The position numbers and the translations under genes are program-made. A stretch of DNA of 27,389 nucleotides, from positions 1-27,389 of the forward strand of contig JAHHSR010000017.1 of NCBI GenBank assembly GCA_020025075.1. Direction: 5' to 3'. The notes under the pieces are model-generated. The model did not search any database. It worked only from the letters and a program-made list of their open reading frames with translations, and was not told where the DNA came from. Source of the DNA: Pectinatus sp. Its GTDB lineage: Bacteria > Bacillota > Negativicutes > Selenomonadales > Selenomonadaceae. This document shows positions 14,302 through 22,852 of this stretch, piece by piece. Positions within the stretch are counted from its first letter, which is position 1, and every line of letters begins with the position of its first letter.

Positions 14302-15794
14302 TAAAATTACAAAATGGCAGCGACGTGCGCGGCATTGCTCTAGACGGCGTACCTGGTGAAGAGGTCAATTTGACACCAGAGCGCGTCAATCGAATTGTCG
14401 GCGCTTTTTTGCAGTGGCTTTCTCAGGATTCGGCAAAGCCGATTGAAGAACTGAAAGTTGGTATAGGGCATGACTCTCGCCTTTCAGCAGAAAGCCTTAA
14501 AGTGGCAGCTTTAAAGGCTATTGCCGCCAGTGGGGCGCAAGCTTATGACTGTGGCCTTGCTACAACGCCTTCAATGTTTATGGGCATCATCTATCCGCAG
14601 ACGAAATTTGATGGCTCAATCATGATTACGGCAAGTCATTTACCTTTTAATCGCAACGGCTTAAAATTTTTCACTAAGGCGGGTGGCCTGGAAAAGCAGG
14701 ATGTAAGAAAAATTTTAGAAATGGCAGAGGATATAGCGTTCAAGGAAGCACCTTTAAATGCTAAGACCTGCGATATAATTGCCATTTATAGTACTGACCT
14801 AAAAGCAAAGATTTGTTCGGGAATCGATGCACAAGCTTACTCTTATCCGCTACAAGGCTTAAAAATTATTGTTGATGCTGGCAATGGTGCGAGCGGCTTT
14901 TTTGTCGATAAGGTTCTCAAACCCTTGGGGGCAGATACGACGGGCAGTCAGTTCTTGGAACCTGATGGCCATTTTCCTAACCATATTCCCAATCCAGAAA
15001 ACAAAAAGGCCATGGATATGCTCAAGGAGGCTGTACTTGCTAACGGAGCTGATATTGGCCTCATTTTTGATACGGATGGTGACCGCATGTCGGCCGTTTT
15101 AAGTGATGGAAGCGAGATAAATCGCGACTATCTTATCGCTTTGATGGCAGCCATTTTGGTACCTGAATATCCCCATTCGACCATCATCACAGATTCGGTG
15201 ACTTCTGATAAGCTTACAGCTTTTCTTGAAGGGGAACTTCAATTGCATCATCACCGCTATAAGCGCGGCTACAAGAATGTTATCGACGAGTGCATTCGCC
15301 TTAATAAAATTGGCAAGATTTCTCCTTTGGCCATTGAGACGAGCGGCCACGGTGCGCTTAAGGAAAATTATTATTTGGATGACGGCGCTTATTTGGCCAT
15401 TAAGCTTCTTATTGCTTCAGCTAAATTGCATGCGCAAGGGCGCAACTTGCGCAGCCTCATAGAAAAGATGCCACCTATTGTCGATTCTGCCGAATATCGC
15501 ATGAAGATAAAAGGCGACGATTTTGCTGCTTATGGCAAGATGGTTTTGGAAAAATTTGAACAGCGTGCTAAAAAGATGGGCTATCAGGTTGTTGCACCGT
15601 CATATGAAGGTGTGCGCCTCAGATTTGATGGCACTGATTTTAGCGGTTGGGCGCTTTTGCGCCAATCTTTGCACGACCCGCAGCTGCCGCTTAATGTTGA
15701 AGGCGACAAAAAGGGTGATGGCGAAAAAATACGCATTGCCGTAAAGGCACTTTTGGACGGTTTTGAACGTCTTGACACGAGCGTTTTAGGCTAA
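14298..15794 (+). CDS. phosphoglucomutase/phosphomannomutase
   Basis: A 498-aa cytoplasmic alpha-D-phosphohexomutase that interconverts the 1- and 6-phosphates of glucose or mannose for wall and polysaccharide precursors. The phospho-serine loop is TASHLPFNRNGLKFF with Ser113 (most members have TASHNP; Leu for Asn is a small change). The metal site is FDTDGDR (Asp258, Asp260, Asp262), and the sugar-binding loop is HGALKENYYLDDGA. The fourth domain has YEGVRLRFDG and a GWALLRQSLHDP segment. An upstream TTG at 14283 is in frame, but the ATG at 14298 has GGCAGGAAAA before it. It is the first gene of a run that continues 16 bases later with ecfA. Substrate preference cannot be told from sequence. 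Confidence 0.88.
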   Translation: MIKLQNGSDVRGIALDGVPGEEVNLTPERVNRIVGAFLQWLSQDSAKPIEELKVGIGHDSRLSAESLKVAALKAIAASGAQAYDCGLATTPSMFMGIIYPQTKFDGSIMITASHLPFNRNGLKFFTKAGGLEKQDVRKILEMAEDIAFKEAPLNAKTCDIIAIYSTDLKAKICSGIDAQAYSYPLQGLKIIVDAGNGASGFFVDKVLKPLGADTTGSQFLEPDGHFPNHIPNPENKKAMDMLKEAVLANGADIGLIFDTDGDRMSAVLSDGSEINRDYLIALMAAILVPEYPHSTIITDSVTSDKLTAFLEGELQLHHHRYKRGYKNVIDECIRLNKIGKISPLAIETSGHGALKENYYLDDGAYLAIKLLIASAKLHAQGRNLRSLIEKMPPIVDSAEYRMKIKGDDFAAYGKMVLEKFEQRAKKMGYQVVAPSYEGVRLRFDGTDFSGWALLRQSLHDPQLPLNVEGDKKGDGEKIRIAVKALLDGFERLDTSVLG

Positions 15795-15810
15795 AAGGTA
15801 TGGTGAGCGT

Positions 15811-16680
15811 GTGTCGATAAAAGTAAAAGATGTAACTTATACTTACATGAAAAAAACCCCCTATGAAAAGACCGCGCTGAAGAACGTGAGTCTCGAGATA
15901 AAAGAGGGCAGTTTTGTTGCCATTGCCGGCCATACGGGTTCGGGAAAATCAACCCTCATGCAACATCTCAATGGCATTTTGCAGCCCACGCAAGGCAGTG
16001 TTTTTGTTGATGATATCAACGTAAACGGCAATAAAAAAGAAAAAGCTATGCTGCGCGGGCGTGTCGGCATGGTTTTTCAATATCCTGAGCATCAGCTCTT
16101 TGAAGAGACCGTCTATAAGGATATTGCCTTTGGGCCAAAAAATTTCGGCTTTTCTGAGGAGCAGATAAAAGAGCGCGTCCAGATGGCAATGGATTTTGTC
16201 GGCCTTGATTATGAGCGCTATAAAGATGCGTCGCCATTTTCTTTGAGCGGCGGCCAGATGCGGCGCGTCGCAATTGCTGGCACCATTGCTTTAAAGCCGC
16301 ACTATGTGATTTTTGATGAACCCACGGCAGGCCTTGACCCGCGTTCTAAGCGGGAATTGCTCATAAATATCAAGCGCCTGCATGATAAGGGAGATTGTAC
16401 CGTGGTCATGGTTTCTCACAATATGGATGATATATTGCAGCTATCGCAGCGCGTCATAGTTTTGAGCGAGGGGAAAATTATTGCTGATGGCAAGCCTAGC
16501 CAAGTCTTTTTGCAGCAAGAAACACTTTCACGTGCTGGGCTCGATATGCCACATCTGCTATCATTTATGAATAGGGCGCGCGAGTTGAAAGTTGTTTCCC
16601 AAATCGAATGTTCTACGGTAAAAGAAGCATCCCTTGCTATTTATGAAGCATGGAAGCGAGGCGGCAAGAATGCTCAATGA
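15811..16680 (+). CDS. ecfA2: energy-coupling factor transporter ATPase (EcfA2-like)
   Basis: A 289-aa ABC ATPase that powers ECF-type vitamin and metal importers together with EcfT and exchangeable S components. Walker A GHTGSGKST (40-48), Q-loop Gln90 in VFQYPEHQLFEETVYKDIAFGP, signature LSGGQMRRVAIAG (145-157), Walker B VIFDEPTAGLDP with Glu170, and switch His in VVMVSHNMDD are all present. The GHTGSGKST and QYPEHQLFEETV wording is typical of EcfA2. The start is GTG. EcfA1 normally lies next to it but is absent here, where the upstream neighbour is the phosphohexomutase. The end overlaps ecfT by 11 bases. Confidence 0.92.
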   Translation: MSIKVKDVTYTYMKKTPYEKTALKNVSLEIKEGSFVAIAGHTGSGKSTLMQHLNGILQPTQGSVFVDDINVNGNKKEKAMLRGRVGMVFQYPEHQLFEETVYKDIAFGPKNFGFSEEQIKERVQMAMDFVGLDYERYKDASPFSLSGGQMRRVAIAGTIALKPHYVIFDEPTAGLDPRSKRELLINIKRLHDKGDCTVVMVSHNMDDILQLSQRVIVLSEGKIIADGKPSQVFLQQETLSRAGLDMPHLLSFMNRARELKVVSQIECSTVKEASLAIYEAWKRGGKNAQ

Positions 16681-17473
16681 TATCATGCTCGGCCAGTATT
16701 TCCCCGCTTTTTCCATTTGGCATCGGATGGATGCGCGCGTCAAACTTTTTTTGCTGCTTTTATATATTATTTTTATCTTTGTTTGCCATACGGGTTTTTC
16801 TTATGCCATTTTGACGGTCTTGGTGCTCATTGCTATTTTTACGTCGAAGATACCTTGCAGTATGTATTTTAAATCCCTAAAACCCATGCTTTTAATTATC
16901 GCCTTTACCTTTATCATACATGTCTTTAGTGGTGAAGGGACGCCTCTTTTTAAGATAGGGGTTTTTACGGCGACGAAAGATGGCATCGAGATGGGCATTT
17001 TTATAACTTTGCGCTTGGTGCTGCTCATGGTTTCGGCCTCGATTTTGACCTTTACGACATCGCCTTTGGTGCTTACTGATGCCTTGGAAGCAATTTTGCG
17101 TCCTTTAAAGCGTTTTGGCGTGCCGGCACATGAGCTGTCAATGATGATGACTATTGCCCTGCGGTTTATTCCCACTTTAATAGATGAAACGGATAAAATC
17201 ATCAAGGCGCAAAAATCGCGCGGTGCTGATTTTTCTTCTGGCAGTATCGTAAAGCGCGTGAGTTTTGTCATGCCAATTTTGATACCCTTGTTCATCAATG
17301 CCTTTCGCCGTGCCGATGAGCTGGCTATTGCGATGGAAGCGCGCTGTTATCGCGGCGATGAAGGGCGGACACACATGAAACAGATGAAATTGGCAAGGCT
17401 TGATTATCAAACGCTGGGCATTGCGATTTTTTTGACAATTGTGCTAGTCGTTTTGGCATGGAAGGGGTACTGA
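16670..17473 (+). CDS. ecfT: energy-coupling factor transporter transmembrane protein EcfT
   Basis: A 267-aa membrane scaffold of the ECF importer. Hydrophobic segments begin with VKLFLLLLYIIFIFVCHTGF and continue to the C-terminal TLGIAIFLTIVLVVLAW. Two Ala-Arg-Gly-type coupling motifs that grip the ATPases are visible in AQKSRGADFSSG and MEARCYRGDEGRT. Earlier in-frame starts exist, but the ATG at 16670 (MLNDIMLGQYFPAFSIWHRM) gives the usual length and sits at an 11-base overlap with ecfA. The last base of its stop is the first base of the truA start. Confidence 0.92.
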   Translation: MLNDIMLGQYFPAFSIWHRMDARVKLFLLLLYIIFIFVCHTGFSYAILTVLVLIAIFTSKIPCSMYFKSLKPMLLIIAFTFIIHVFSGEGTPLFKIGVFTATKDGIEMGIFITLRLVLLMVSASILTFTTSPLVLTDALEAILRPLKRFGVPAHELSMMMTIALRFIPTLIDETDKIIKAQKSRGADFSSGSIVKRVSFVMPILIPLFINAFRRADELAIAMEARCYRGDEGRTHMKQMKLARLDYQTLGIAIFLTIVLVVLAWKGY

Positions 17474-18246
17474 TGCGTTCAATTCACAAAGCGGCGATGA
17501 AAAAACGTCGGCGCAATATATGCCTTTTTGTTTCCTATGATGGCACGGCTTATCATGGCTTTCAACGGCAAAATAATTGCCTTGCTGTGCAAAATGTGCT
17601 CGAAGAAGCATTGACGAAGGTCTGTGGCGACAATATTGAACTTGCCGCCGCAGGGCGTACCGATGCGGGGGTACATGCTAAAGGGCAGGTAGTAAATTTT
17701 TTTACAGATGGTAAAATACCGTTTTTGAATTTGCCGCGTGCCGTTAATCGCTTTTTGCCTCATGATATTGTCGCCACCTCGGCTTGCGAGGTCGAGCGAG
17801 ATTTTAGTGCGCTGCATAGTGCCAAGAGCAAGCTATACATATATAAGGTCTACGAAAATAAGATTCCAGACCCGTTTTTGCGGCGTTTTGTCTGGTCTTA
17901 TGAATATGACCTTTCACTTGCGCCAATGCAGCGAGCGCTATCTTATCTGGTGGGAAAACACGATTTTTCTTCGTTTAAGTCAGCAGGCAGCGTCGAGGGA
18001 ATTAATCCTGTACGCACGCTTTATGACGCCAGCTGTACGAAGGAAGGGGATATTTATACCTTTCGCTTTTTTGGTGACGGTTTTTTATATCACATGGTAA
18101 GAAATATCGTCGGGACAGTAGTAAAAGCGGGCAATGGGCGTCTCAATCCGGATTTGATGCCGGAAATTTTAGCTAAACGCGATAGAAATTTTGCCGGCAA
18201 GATGGCACCGCCGCAAGGACTTACGCTGTGGCGTGTATATTACTAA
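17473..18246 (+). CDS. truA: tRNA pseudouridine(38-40) synthase TruA
   Basis: A 257-aa RNA-modifying enzyme that makes pseudouridine in the anticodon arm at positions 38-40. It opens with FVSYDGTAYHGFQRQ. The catalytic Asp64 is in AAGRTDAGVHAKGQVVNF, and the late motif GDGFLYHMVRNIVGT is intact. The ATG at 17473 overlaps the ecfT stop (TGATG) and follows AAGGGG by 5 bases; an ATG five codons earlier is less well placed. The ecfA-ecfT-truA order is conserved in Firmicutes. A strong terminator follows. Confidence 0.95.
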   Translation: MRSIHKAAMKKRRRNICLFVSYDGTAYHGFQRQNNCLAVQNVLEEALTKVCGDNIELAAAGRTDAGVHAKGQVVNFFTDGKIPFLNLPRAVNRFLPHDIVATSACEVERDFSALHSAKSKLYIYKVYENKIPDPFLRRFVWSYEYDLSLAPMQRALSYLVGKHDFSSFKSAGSVEGINPVRTLYDASCTKEGDIYTFRFFGDGFLYHMVRNIVGTVVKAGNGRLNPDLMPEILAKRDRNFAGKMAPPQGLTLWRVYY

Positions 18247-18276
18247 AAAGGGCATGGATTTATCCATGCCCTTTTT
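18245..18276. terminator. bidirectional terminator between truA and the solenoid gene
   Basis: A perfect 14-bp stem, AAAAAGGGCATGGA (18245-18258) with TCCATGCCCTTTTT (18263-18276), has a TTTA loop. It sits between two convergent genes, six bases from the minus-strand stop, with T-runs on both strands. Confidence 0.92.
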
Positions 18277-18282
18277 AGATTG

Positions 18283-19284
18283 CTATGCCAAAGGTTCAAA
18301 AATGATTTGCCCTTTCGCACTTAGTTTTCCCATATAGCTATATTTTTGTGAATTTTTTTTGATGTGCAGGCAAGCGCCAAGTGTCGGGCAGAAAGCTTTT
18401 AGAATTTCTGCGGTGGTTAGGCAGGTGTTATTTTCAATTTGGCAGGAGCCATATTGCTGCAGTTTAAAAAAACCGGGCGGCAAAGATTTTACGGCAGGGC
18501 CGAGCCTTATTTTTTCAGCAAAAATGCCGGCACCATTATTTTCTATGGCGATGGCCGAGTCGTAAAAGAATGTGCCCCAGATGTCAAGGCAGCCTGAAGG
18601 CAAGATGGAAAGGCTTATGCCGCGGCCGATGTGAAGATTTTGGGCACCGGAAGGAGAGGCGACAGATAGTGTAAGGCTTGAGCCGGAAGGCACGGGGCAG
18701 CCGACAATGGCACCGCCATCTAAAAGCCATTGTCCGGAAAGGGCGCCTGAACCGCACGCAAGTACGGCACCTGTTTCGATCTTTATGTGGCCGCTTATAA
18801 AGGCTTGTCCTGTGTGAAAATAAGAGCCTGCGCCGAGCCTAAGCCCCATAAGGCCAAAGTCAAGGTTTGCCTTGCCACTGGCGGTAGCGCGGCAATTATA
18901 TAGGGCGGTAGGTGCTTTTAATGTCGCTTCGCCAAAGTCGATTTGGCTGTTTTTAGCCGTTAGCGGACGGCATAATGTGGCATTTTGGGCGAAGAATTGA
19001 CAGCCAAAAGCAGTCTGCTCCTTTGCTGGCGTGATGGTAATTTCGCCTTGAAAGTTGGCATCCTGTGCCTTTATGGATATATCTCCTTCGCCAGAAATTA
19101 AGATTGGTCCGCAAAAGATGCTATTTCCTAGCGATAAATGCATATGAGAATTGCCGTTTTCGCCTTTAAAAGCAGTGATTTTAGTGCGGCCGCGGACGAG
19201 GGCGCGCCTTATGTATGCGCTGCCGCCAGTGATGGCAAGGTCATCAATGACTGGCGTGGCTTTTTGGCAAATCGTGTCGACCAT
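18283..19284 (-). CDS. unrecognised repetitive, probably beta-solenoid protein downstream of minD
   Basis: A 333-aa protein I do not recognise. It has no signal peptide and no membrane helix. The sequence alternates short strands with Gly/Asn/Ala turns every 15-25 residues (ISGEGDISIKAQDANFQGEI, QAFISGHIKIETGAVLACGS, WLLDGGAIVG, NLHIGRGISLSILPSGCLDI), the look of a beta-helix such as the MinC C-terminal domain or bactofilins, though it matches neither clearly. Ten or more scattered Cys suggest a cytoplasmic place. It starts 61 bases after minD with no good ribosome site (a GGAGG lies about 40 bases upstream), and an in-frame stop upstream rules out an earlier start. Co-transcription with minD suggests a role with it (inferred). 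Confidence 0.65.
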   Translation of the reverse strand: MVDTICQKATPVIDDLAITGGSAYIRRALVRGRTKITAFKGENGNSHMHLSLGNSIFCGPILISGEGDISIKAQDANFQGEITITPAKEQTAFGCQFFAQNATLCRPLTAKNSQIDFGEATLKAPTALYNCRATASGKANLDFGLMGLRLGAGSYFHTGQAFISGHIKIETGAVLACGSGALSGQWLLDGGAIVGCPVPSGSSLTLSVASPSGAQNLHIGRGISLSILPSGCLDIWGTFFYDSAIAIENNGAGIFAEKIRLGPAVKSLPPGFFKLQQYGSCQIENNTCLTTAEILKAFCPTLGACLHIKKNSQKYSYMGKLSAKGQIIFEPLA

Positions 19285-19345
19285 ATAAATGACCGCTTTA
19301 CGCCTGGCGCAAGGCGGCGCGCCGACCTCCCTTCGGACTTATCCC

Positions 19346-20134
19346 TCAATGAAAGAGATGCTTTAATTTTTGCAATAAGGTGGGCTGCAAGTGCAAGTCT
19401 AAAAAGGGCACTTTTTGTCCAAGCAGCCGCTGCGTGATATTGTGAAAGGCTTGGCCGGCCTGTGTATTTTTTTTGCTGATGATGGTTTCGCCTTGATTGG
19501 TGCATTTGATGACCGTTTCCTCGTCTGGAATTTCGCCGAGAACATCGACGCCCAGGATTTCTTTGACATCTTCAATGCTGAGCATGTCACCATTTTGCAC
19601 CATGGCGGGACGGATGCGGTTGATAATCAATTTGATGTCCTCGAGATTGCAGCGATTGAGTTCGCCGATAATTTTATCAGCATCGCGCAAGGCAGCCATT
19701 TCAGGCATTGTGACGACGATGGCAATATCGGCTGCGGCAATTGCCGTCTGAAAGCCTTGCTCGATGCCGGCTGGACAGTCGATAATTATGTAGTCAAAGC
19801 TTGAGCTCATTTCTAAGCACAGCTTTTTGAGGTCATCGCCTGTGAGGACGGATTTATCATATTTTTGCGAGGTGGGCAGCAAAAAGAGAGAAGCGCACTG
19901 CGGGTGCTTTATTAAAGCATTTTGCCAGTTGGCCTTGCCCTTGACGACATCGACTAGCGTGTAGCAAATCATGTTTTCAAGGCCCAAGATTAAATCGAGA
20001 TTGCGCAGTCCTGTATCGGTGTCGATGAGCAAAGTCTTTTTTTGCTCCAAGGCCAATCCCATGCCGATGTTGGCCGCCGAGGTGGTCTTGCCGACACCTC
20101 CTTTGCCGGAAGTGATGACGATTATTTTGCTCAA
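19346..20134 (-). CDS. minD: septum site-determining ATPase MinD
   Basis: A 262-aa ParA/MinD ATPase that binds the membrane when ATP-loaded and positions division inhibitors. The deviant Walker A is KGGVGKTT (11-18), followed by LIDTDTGLRNLDLILGLEN, DYIIIDCPAGIEQGF and INRIRPAMVQNGDMLS, all strongly MinD. The C-terminus LLQKLKHLFH forms the amphipathic membrane-targeting helix. The TTG start at 20134 has a GGAGG site 7 bases upstream. MinC normally lies before it and MinE after it; neither is here. Instead a solenoid-like gene follows. A TATAAT on the minus strand at 20201-20196 may belong to its promoter. Confidence 0.95.
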   Translation of the reverse strand: MSKIIVITSGKGGVGKTTSAANIGMGLALEQKKTLLIDTDTGLRNLDLILGLENMICYTLVDVVKGKANWQNALIKHPQCASLFLLPTSQKYDKSVLTGDDLKKLCLEMSSSFDYIIIDCPAGIEQGFQTAIAAADIAIVVTMPEMAALRDADKIIGELNRCNLEDIKLIINRIRPAMVQNGDMLSIEDVKEILGVDVLGEIPDEETVIKCTNQGETIISKKNTQAGQAFHNITQRLLGQKVPFLDLHLQPTLLQKLKHLFH

Positions 20135-20382
20135 AGTATAGCCTCCAGATATTTGTTGGCATTTTTATGGAAAAAACGCACTATTACTTGAAAATATTAT
20201 ATCATAAAATATATGTCGCGCTTTTGAAATAAGGGCAATGAACATTGAAAAATTTTTTGCTAAACAAGCTGACGTCTAAAAGTGGGTTTTAGGAATAGAA
20301 AAGAATGGGTAATGCGACAGCACAATACCTTAAAGGACTTATTGCCAATTGCCTGGCGTGCGGACCTTTCATGCTAAAATAT

Positions 20383-20410
20383 TTGACTTTTCGACGGCGG
20401 GAAGTAAAAT
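20383..20410 (+). promoter_or_regulatory. promoter of the phoH-ybeY-era-recO operon
   Basis: TTGACT (20383-20388), a 16-base spacer, and TAAAAT (20405-20410) lie about 28 bases before the phoH start. It is a good sigma-70-type match. The rest of the 303-base gap shared with minD shows no further feature I can support. Confidence 0.65.
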
Positions 20411-20437
20411 TATATGTAGAATGGAGTGTTGTAGTCA

Positions 20438-21412
20438 TTGCCTAATTATCTAGAAAAAATAGTGGAATTTGCCGATGTACAAGAGGCAAAAGCAGTTTTT
20501 GGCTTCAATGATGAATTTTTGCGTTTGGCGAGAGAACGCTTTACTTGTAAGATTTCTGGCCGTGGCACGCAGCTTATCTTGAGTGGCGACCAAGATGAGG
20601 TTTATATGGCGCTTGGCGTTTTTGAGGAGCTTTTGGGCTTGTGCCGGTGTGGTACTTCCCTCACAGCGCATGATGTGCGTTATGCGATAAAGTTGGCGCG
20701 CGAAGGCAGTACTCAGCAGCTGCATGAGCTTTTTGAGGAGACGATTTACGTTTCAGCGCAAGGCCGGTCGATAAAGCCAAAGACGCTTGGACAAAAGCGT
20801 TATATTGATGCCGTGCGCCAAAATGATATTACATTGGGCGTGGGACCAGCTGGTACAGGAAAAACGTATCTTGCTGTTGTGCTTGCCGTTGCCGCTTTGC
20901 GCAATCATCTTGTTGAAAGGATAATTTTGACGCGCCCCGCCGTTGAGGCCGGCGAGAGGCTTGGGTATTTGCCGGGCGATTTAAAGGAAAAAGTCGACCC
21001 TTATCTCAGGCCGCTTTACGACGCTTTGCGCGATGTTATGGGCGAAGAGACGTATAAAAGGCTTATCGAAAAAGGCATTATCGAGACTGCGCCGCTTGCC
21101 TATATGCGTGGACGCACACTTGAACGCTCCTTTATTATCTTAGATGAGGCGCAAAATACGACAAGTCGTCAAATGAAGATGTTTTTAACCCGCTTTGGGT
21201 TTGGCTCGAAGATGATTGTCAATGGCGATTTGACACAGGTTGATTTACCGCGCGGCATGAGATGTGGCTTGAAAGAGGCCATGCGGGCATTAGATGGCGT
21301 CAAGGGCATTGGCTGTGTTGAGTTTTCCGAAACTGATGTCATAAGGCATGATGTGGTCGCCAGAATTATTGCTGCCTATGCCCAGTATGAGCAAGAGGAA
21401 ACAGAAAAATAA
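20438..21412 (+). CDS. PhoH-family ATPase
   Basis: A 324-aa cytoplasmic PhoH-like protein (YbeZ type). An N-terminal region of about 100 residues with a KH-like fold precedes the P-loop domain with Walker A GPAGTGKT (136-143) and Walker B IILDEAQNTT with Asp236-Glu237, then MIVNGDLTQVDLP. Members partner with the endoribonuclease YbeY in rRNA and small-RNA metabolism, and the ybeY gene follows directly. The start is TTG with GGAGTG 9 bases upstream. Length is usual. Confidence 0.93.
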   Translation: MPNYLEKIVEFADVQEAKAVFGFNDEFLRLARERFTCKISGRGTQLILSGDQDEVYMALGVFEELLGLCRCGTSLTAHDVRYAIKLAREGSTQQLHELFEETIYVSAQGRSIKPKTLGQKRYIDAVRQNDITLGVGPAGTGKTYLAVVLAVAALRNHLVERIILTRPAVEAGERLGYLPGDLKEKVDPYLRPLYDALRDVMGEETYKRLIEKGIIETAPLAYMRGRTLERSFIILDEAQNTTSRQMKMFLTRFGFGSKMIVNGDLTQVDLPRGMRCGLKEAMRALDGVKGIGCVEFSETDVIRHDVVARIIAAYAQYEQEETEK

Positions 21413-21427
21413 GAAGAGGTGTTTAAG

Positions 21428-21895
21428 ATGCAGATTGATATAACGAAAAATCCTGAAATTTTACAAGTTGATGAAGCACTTATCGATGTCGTGCGCCATG
21501 TAGTTGAAAAGATGGGCCAATTATATGACCTTGATGATAGTGAAGTGAGCATTACACTTACAGACGACGCTTATATCCATAAGGTAAATAAAAAATATCG
21601 CAATGTCGACCGTCCAACGGATGTGCTTTCCTTTGCTTTTAATGAGGGTGAGGAGCCTGAAATAGAAGGAGGACCTGGCGTCAATATCATGGGAGATATT
21701 CTCATTTCAGTTGAACGCGCGGCGGCTCAGGCTGAAGAGTATGGCCATAGCATGAGACGGGAAATAGCCTTTTTGACGACGCATGGCATGTTGCACCTGA
21801 TGGGATATGACCATATTGAAGAAGAAGACCGTCAGGAAATGCGTGCAGAAGAAGAATTTGTCATGGAAAATTTAGGAATATCGAGGGAAAGCTAA
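21428..21895 (+). CDS. ybeY: endoribonuclease YbeY
   Basis: A 155-aa metallo-RNase needed for 16S rRNA 3'-end maturation and ribosome quality control. The zinc site is complete in HGMLHLMGYDH (His119, His123, His129), preceded by the family segment NVDRPTDVLSFAF and GDILISVE. A GTG three codons upstream overlaps the ribosome site AAGAGGTG, so the ATG at 21428 is chosen. It sits 15 bases after phoH and one base before era. Confidence 0.95.
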   Translation: MQIDITKNPEILQVDEALIDVVRHVVEKMGQLYDLDDSEVSITLTDDAYIHKVNKKYRNVDRPTDVLSFAFNEGEEPEIEGGPGVNIMGDILISVERAAAQAEEYGHSMRREIAFLTTHGMLHLMGYDHIEEEDRQEMRAEEEFVMENLGISRES

Positions 21896-21896
21896 T

Positions 21897-22832
21897 ATGA
21901 GTGATTTTAAATCAGGTTTTATTGCTGTAATCGGTCGCCCCAATGTTGGTAAATCGACTTTGATTAATGCCCTTATCGGTCAGAAGGTCGTAATTATGTC
22001 TGATAAGCCACAGACAACGCGCAATAAAATTTTATGTATTTTAACGCGGGATAACCTTCAGGCGGTTTTTGTTGATACGCCGGGTATCCATAAGCCGCTT
22101 GATAAGCTGGGTGAATTTATGGTCAAGGCAGCACAAAATACTTTGCGCGAAGTTGACCTTATTATGTTTGTCGTTGACACGTCAGCAAAAATTGGCAGCG
22201 GCGAAAAATATATTATGCGCCGCCTGCTCGCCACGAATAAGCCAGTCATCTTGATTATGAACAAGATTGACCTCATGACAAAGGACAGTATATTGCCTTT
22301 GATTGATGAATATCAAAATGCTTATAAAGAAGTGGCTCGTGAAGAACAAGAAGATGAAAGTAAGGCATCTTTTGCAGCCGTAATTCCCATTTCAGCACAA
22401 AACTGCGAAAATCTTGATAAAATCTTGGCCGAGATTGAAAAATATCTCCCACAAGGACCAAAATATTATCCAGATGATATGGTTACCGACCAGCCAGAAC
22501 GCCTTGTCGCAGCAGAACTGATTCGTGAGAAGGTGCTGCGCTCGACGAAAGATGAAGTGCCGCATGCCATTGCCGTTGAAGTAGAGGAAATGGCGACGCG
22601 TAAAAATGGCGATGTTTATATCAGGGCGGTCATTTATGTTGAGCGCGACTCGCAAAAGCGCATTGTCATTGGTGCCAAAGGAGCGCTTTTGAAACATATT
22701 GGCAGCGATGCGCGCTGCGATATTCAAAATCTGCTCGGCTCGAAAGTTTATCTGGACCTTTGGGTCAAGGTCAAAAAGGATTGGCGCGATAGGACTGGGG
22801 CATTAAAAGAATTTGGCTTTAAGGATGAATAA
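21897..22832 (+). CDS. era: GTPase Era
   Basis: A 311-aa ribosome assembly GTPase that binds the 3' end of 16S rRNA. G1 GRPNVGKS (13-20), G3 DTPGIH (60-65) and G4 NKID (122-125) are visible, with the effector QTTRN between them. The C-terminal KH domain includes RIVIGAKGALLKHIGSDAR and ends with WVKVKKDWRDR. A short acidic insertion (EEQEDES, about 149-155) lies before the G5 region (VIPISAQN). The partners phoH and ybeY are directly upstream. Confidence 0.96.
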   Translation: MSDFKSGFIAVIGRPNVGKSTLINALIGQKVVIMSDKPQTTRNKILCILTRDNLQAVFVDTPGIHKPLDKLGEFMVKAAQNTLREVDLIMFVVDTSAKIGSGEKYIMRRLLATNKPVILIMNKIDLMTKDSILPLIDEYQNAYKEVAREEQEDESKASFAAVIPISAQNCENLDKILAEIEKYLPQGPKYYPDDMVTDQPERLVAAELIREKVLRSTKDEVPHAIAVEVEEMATRKNGDVYIRAVIYVERDSQKRIVIGAKGALLKHIGSDARCDIQNLLGSKVYLDLWVKVKKDWRDRTGALKEFGFKDE

Positions 22833-22852
22833 AGGCGGAGAGGAGAAAATGG

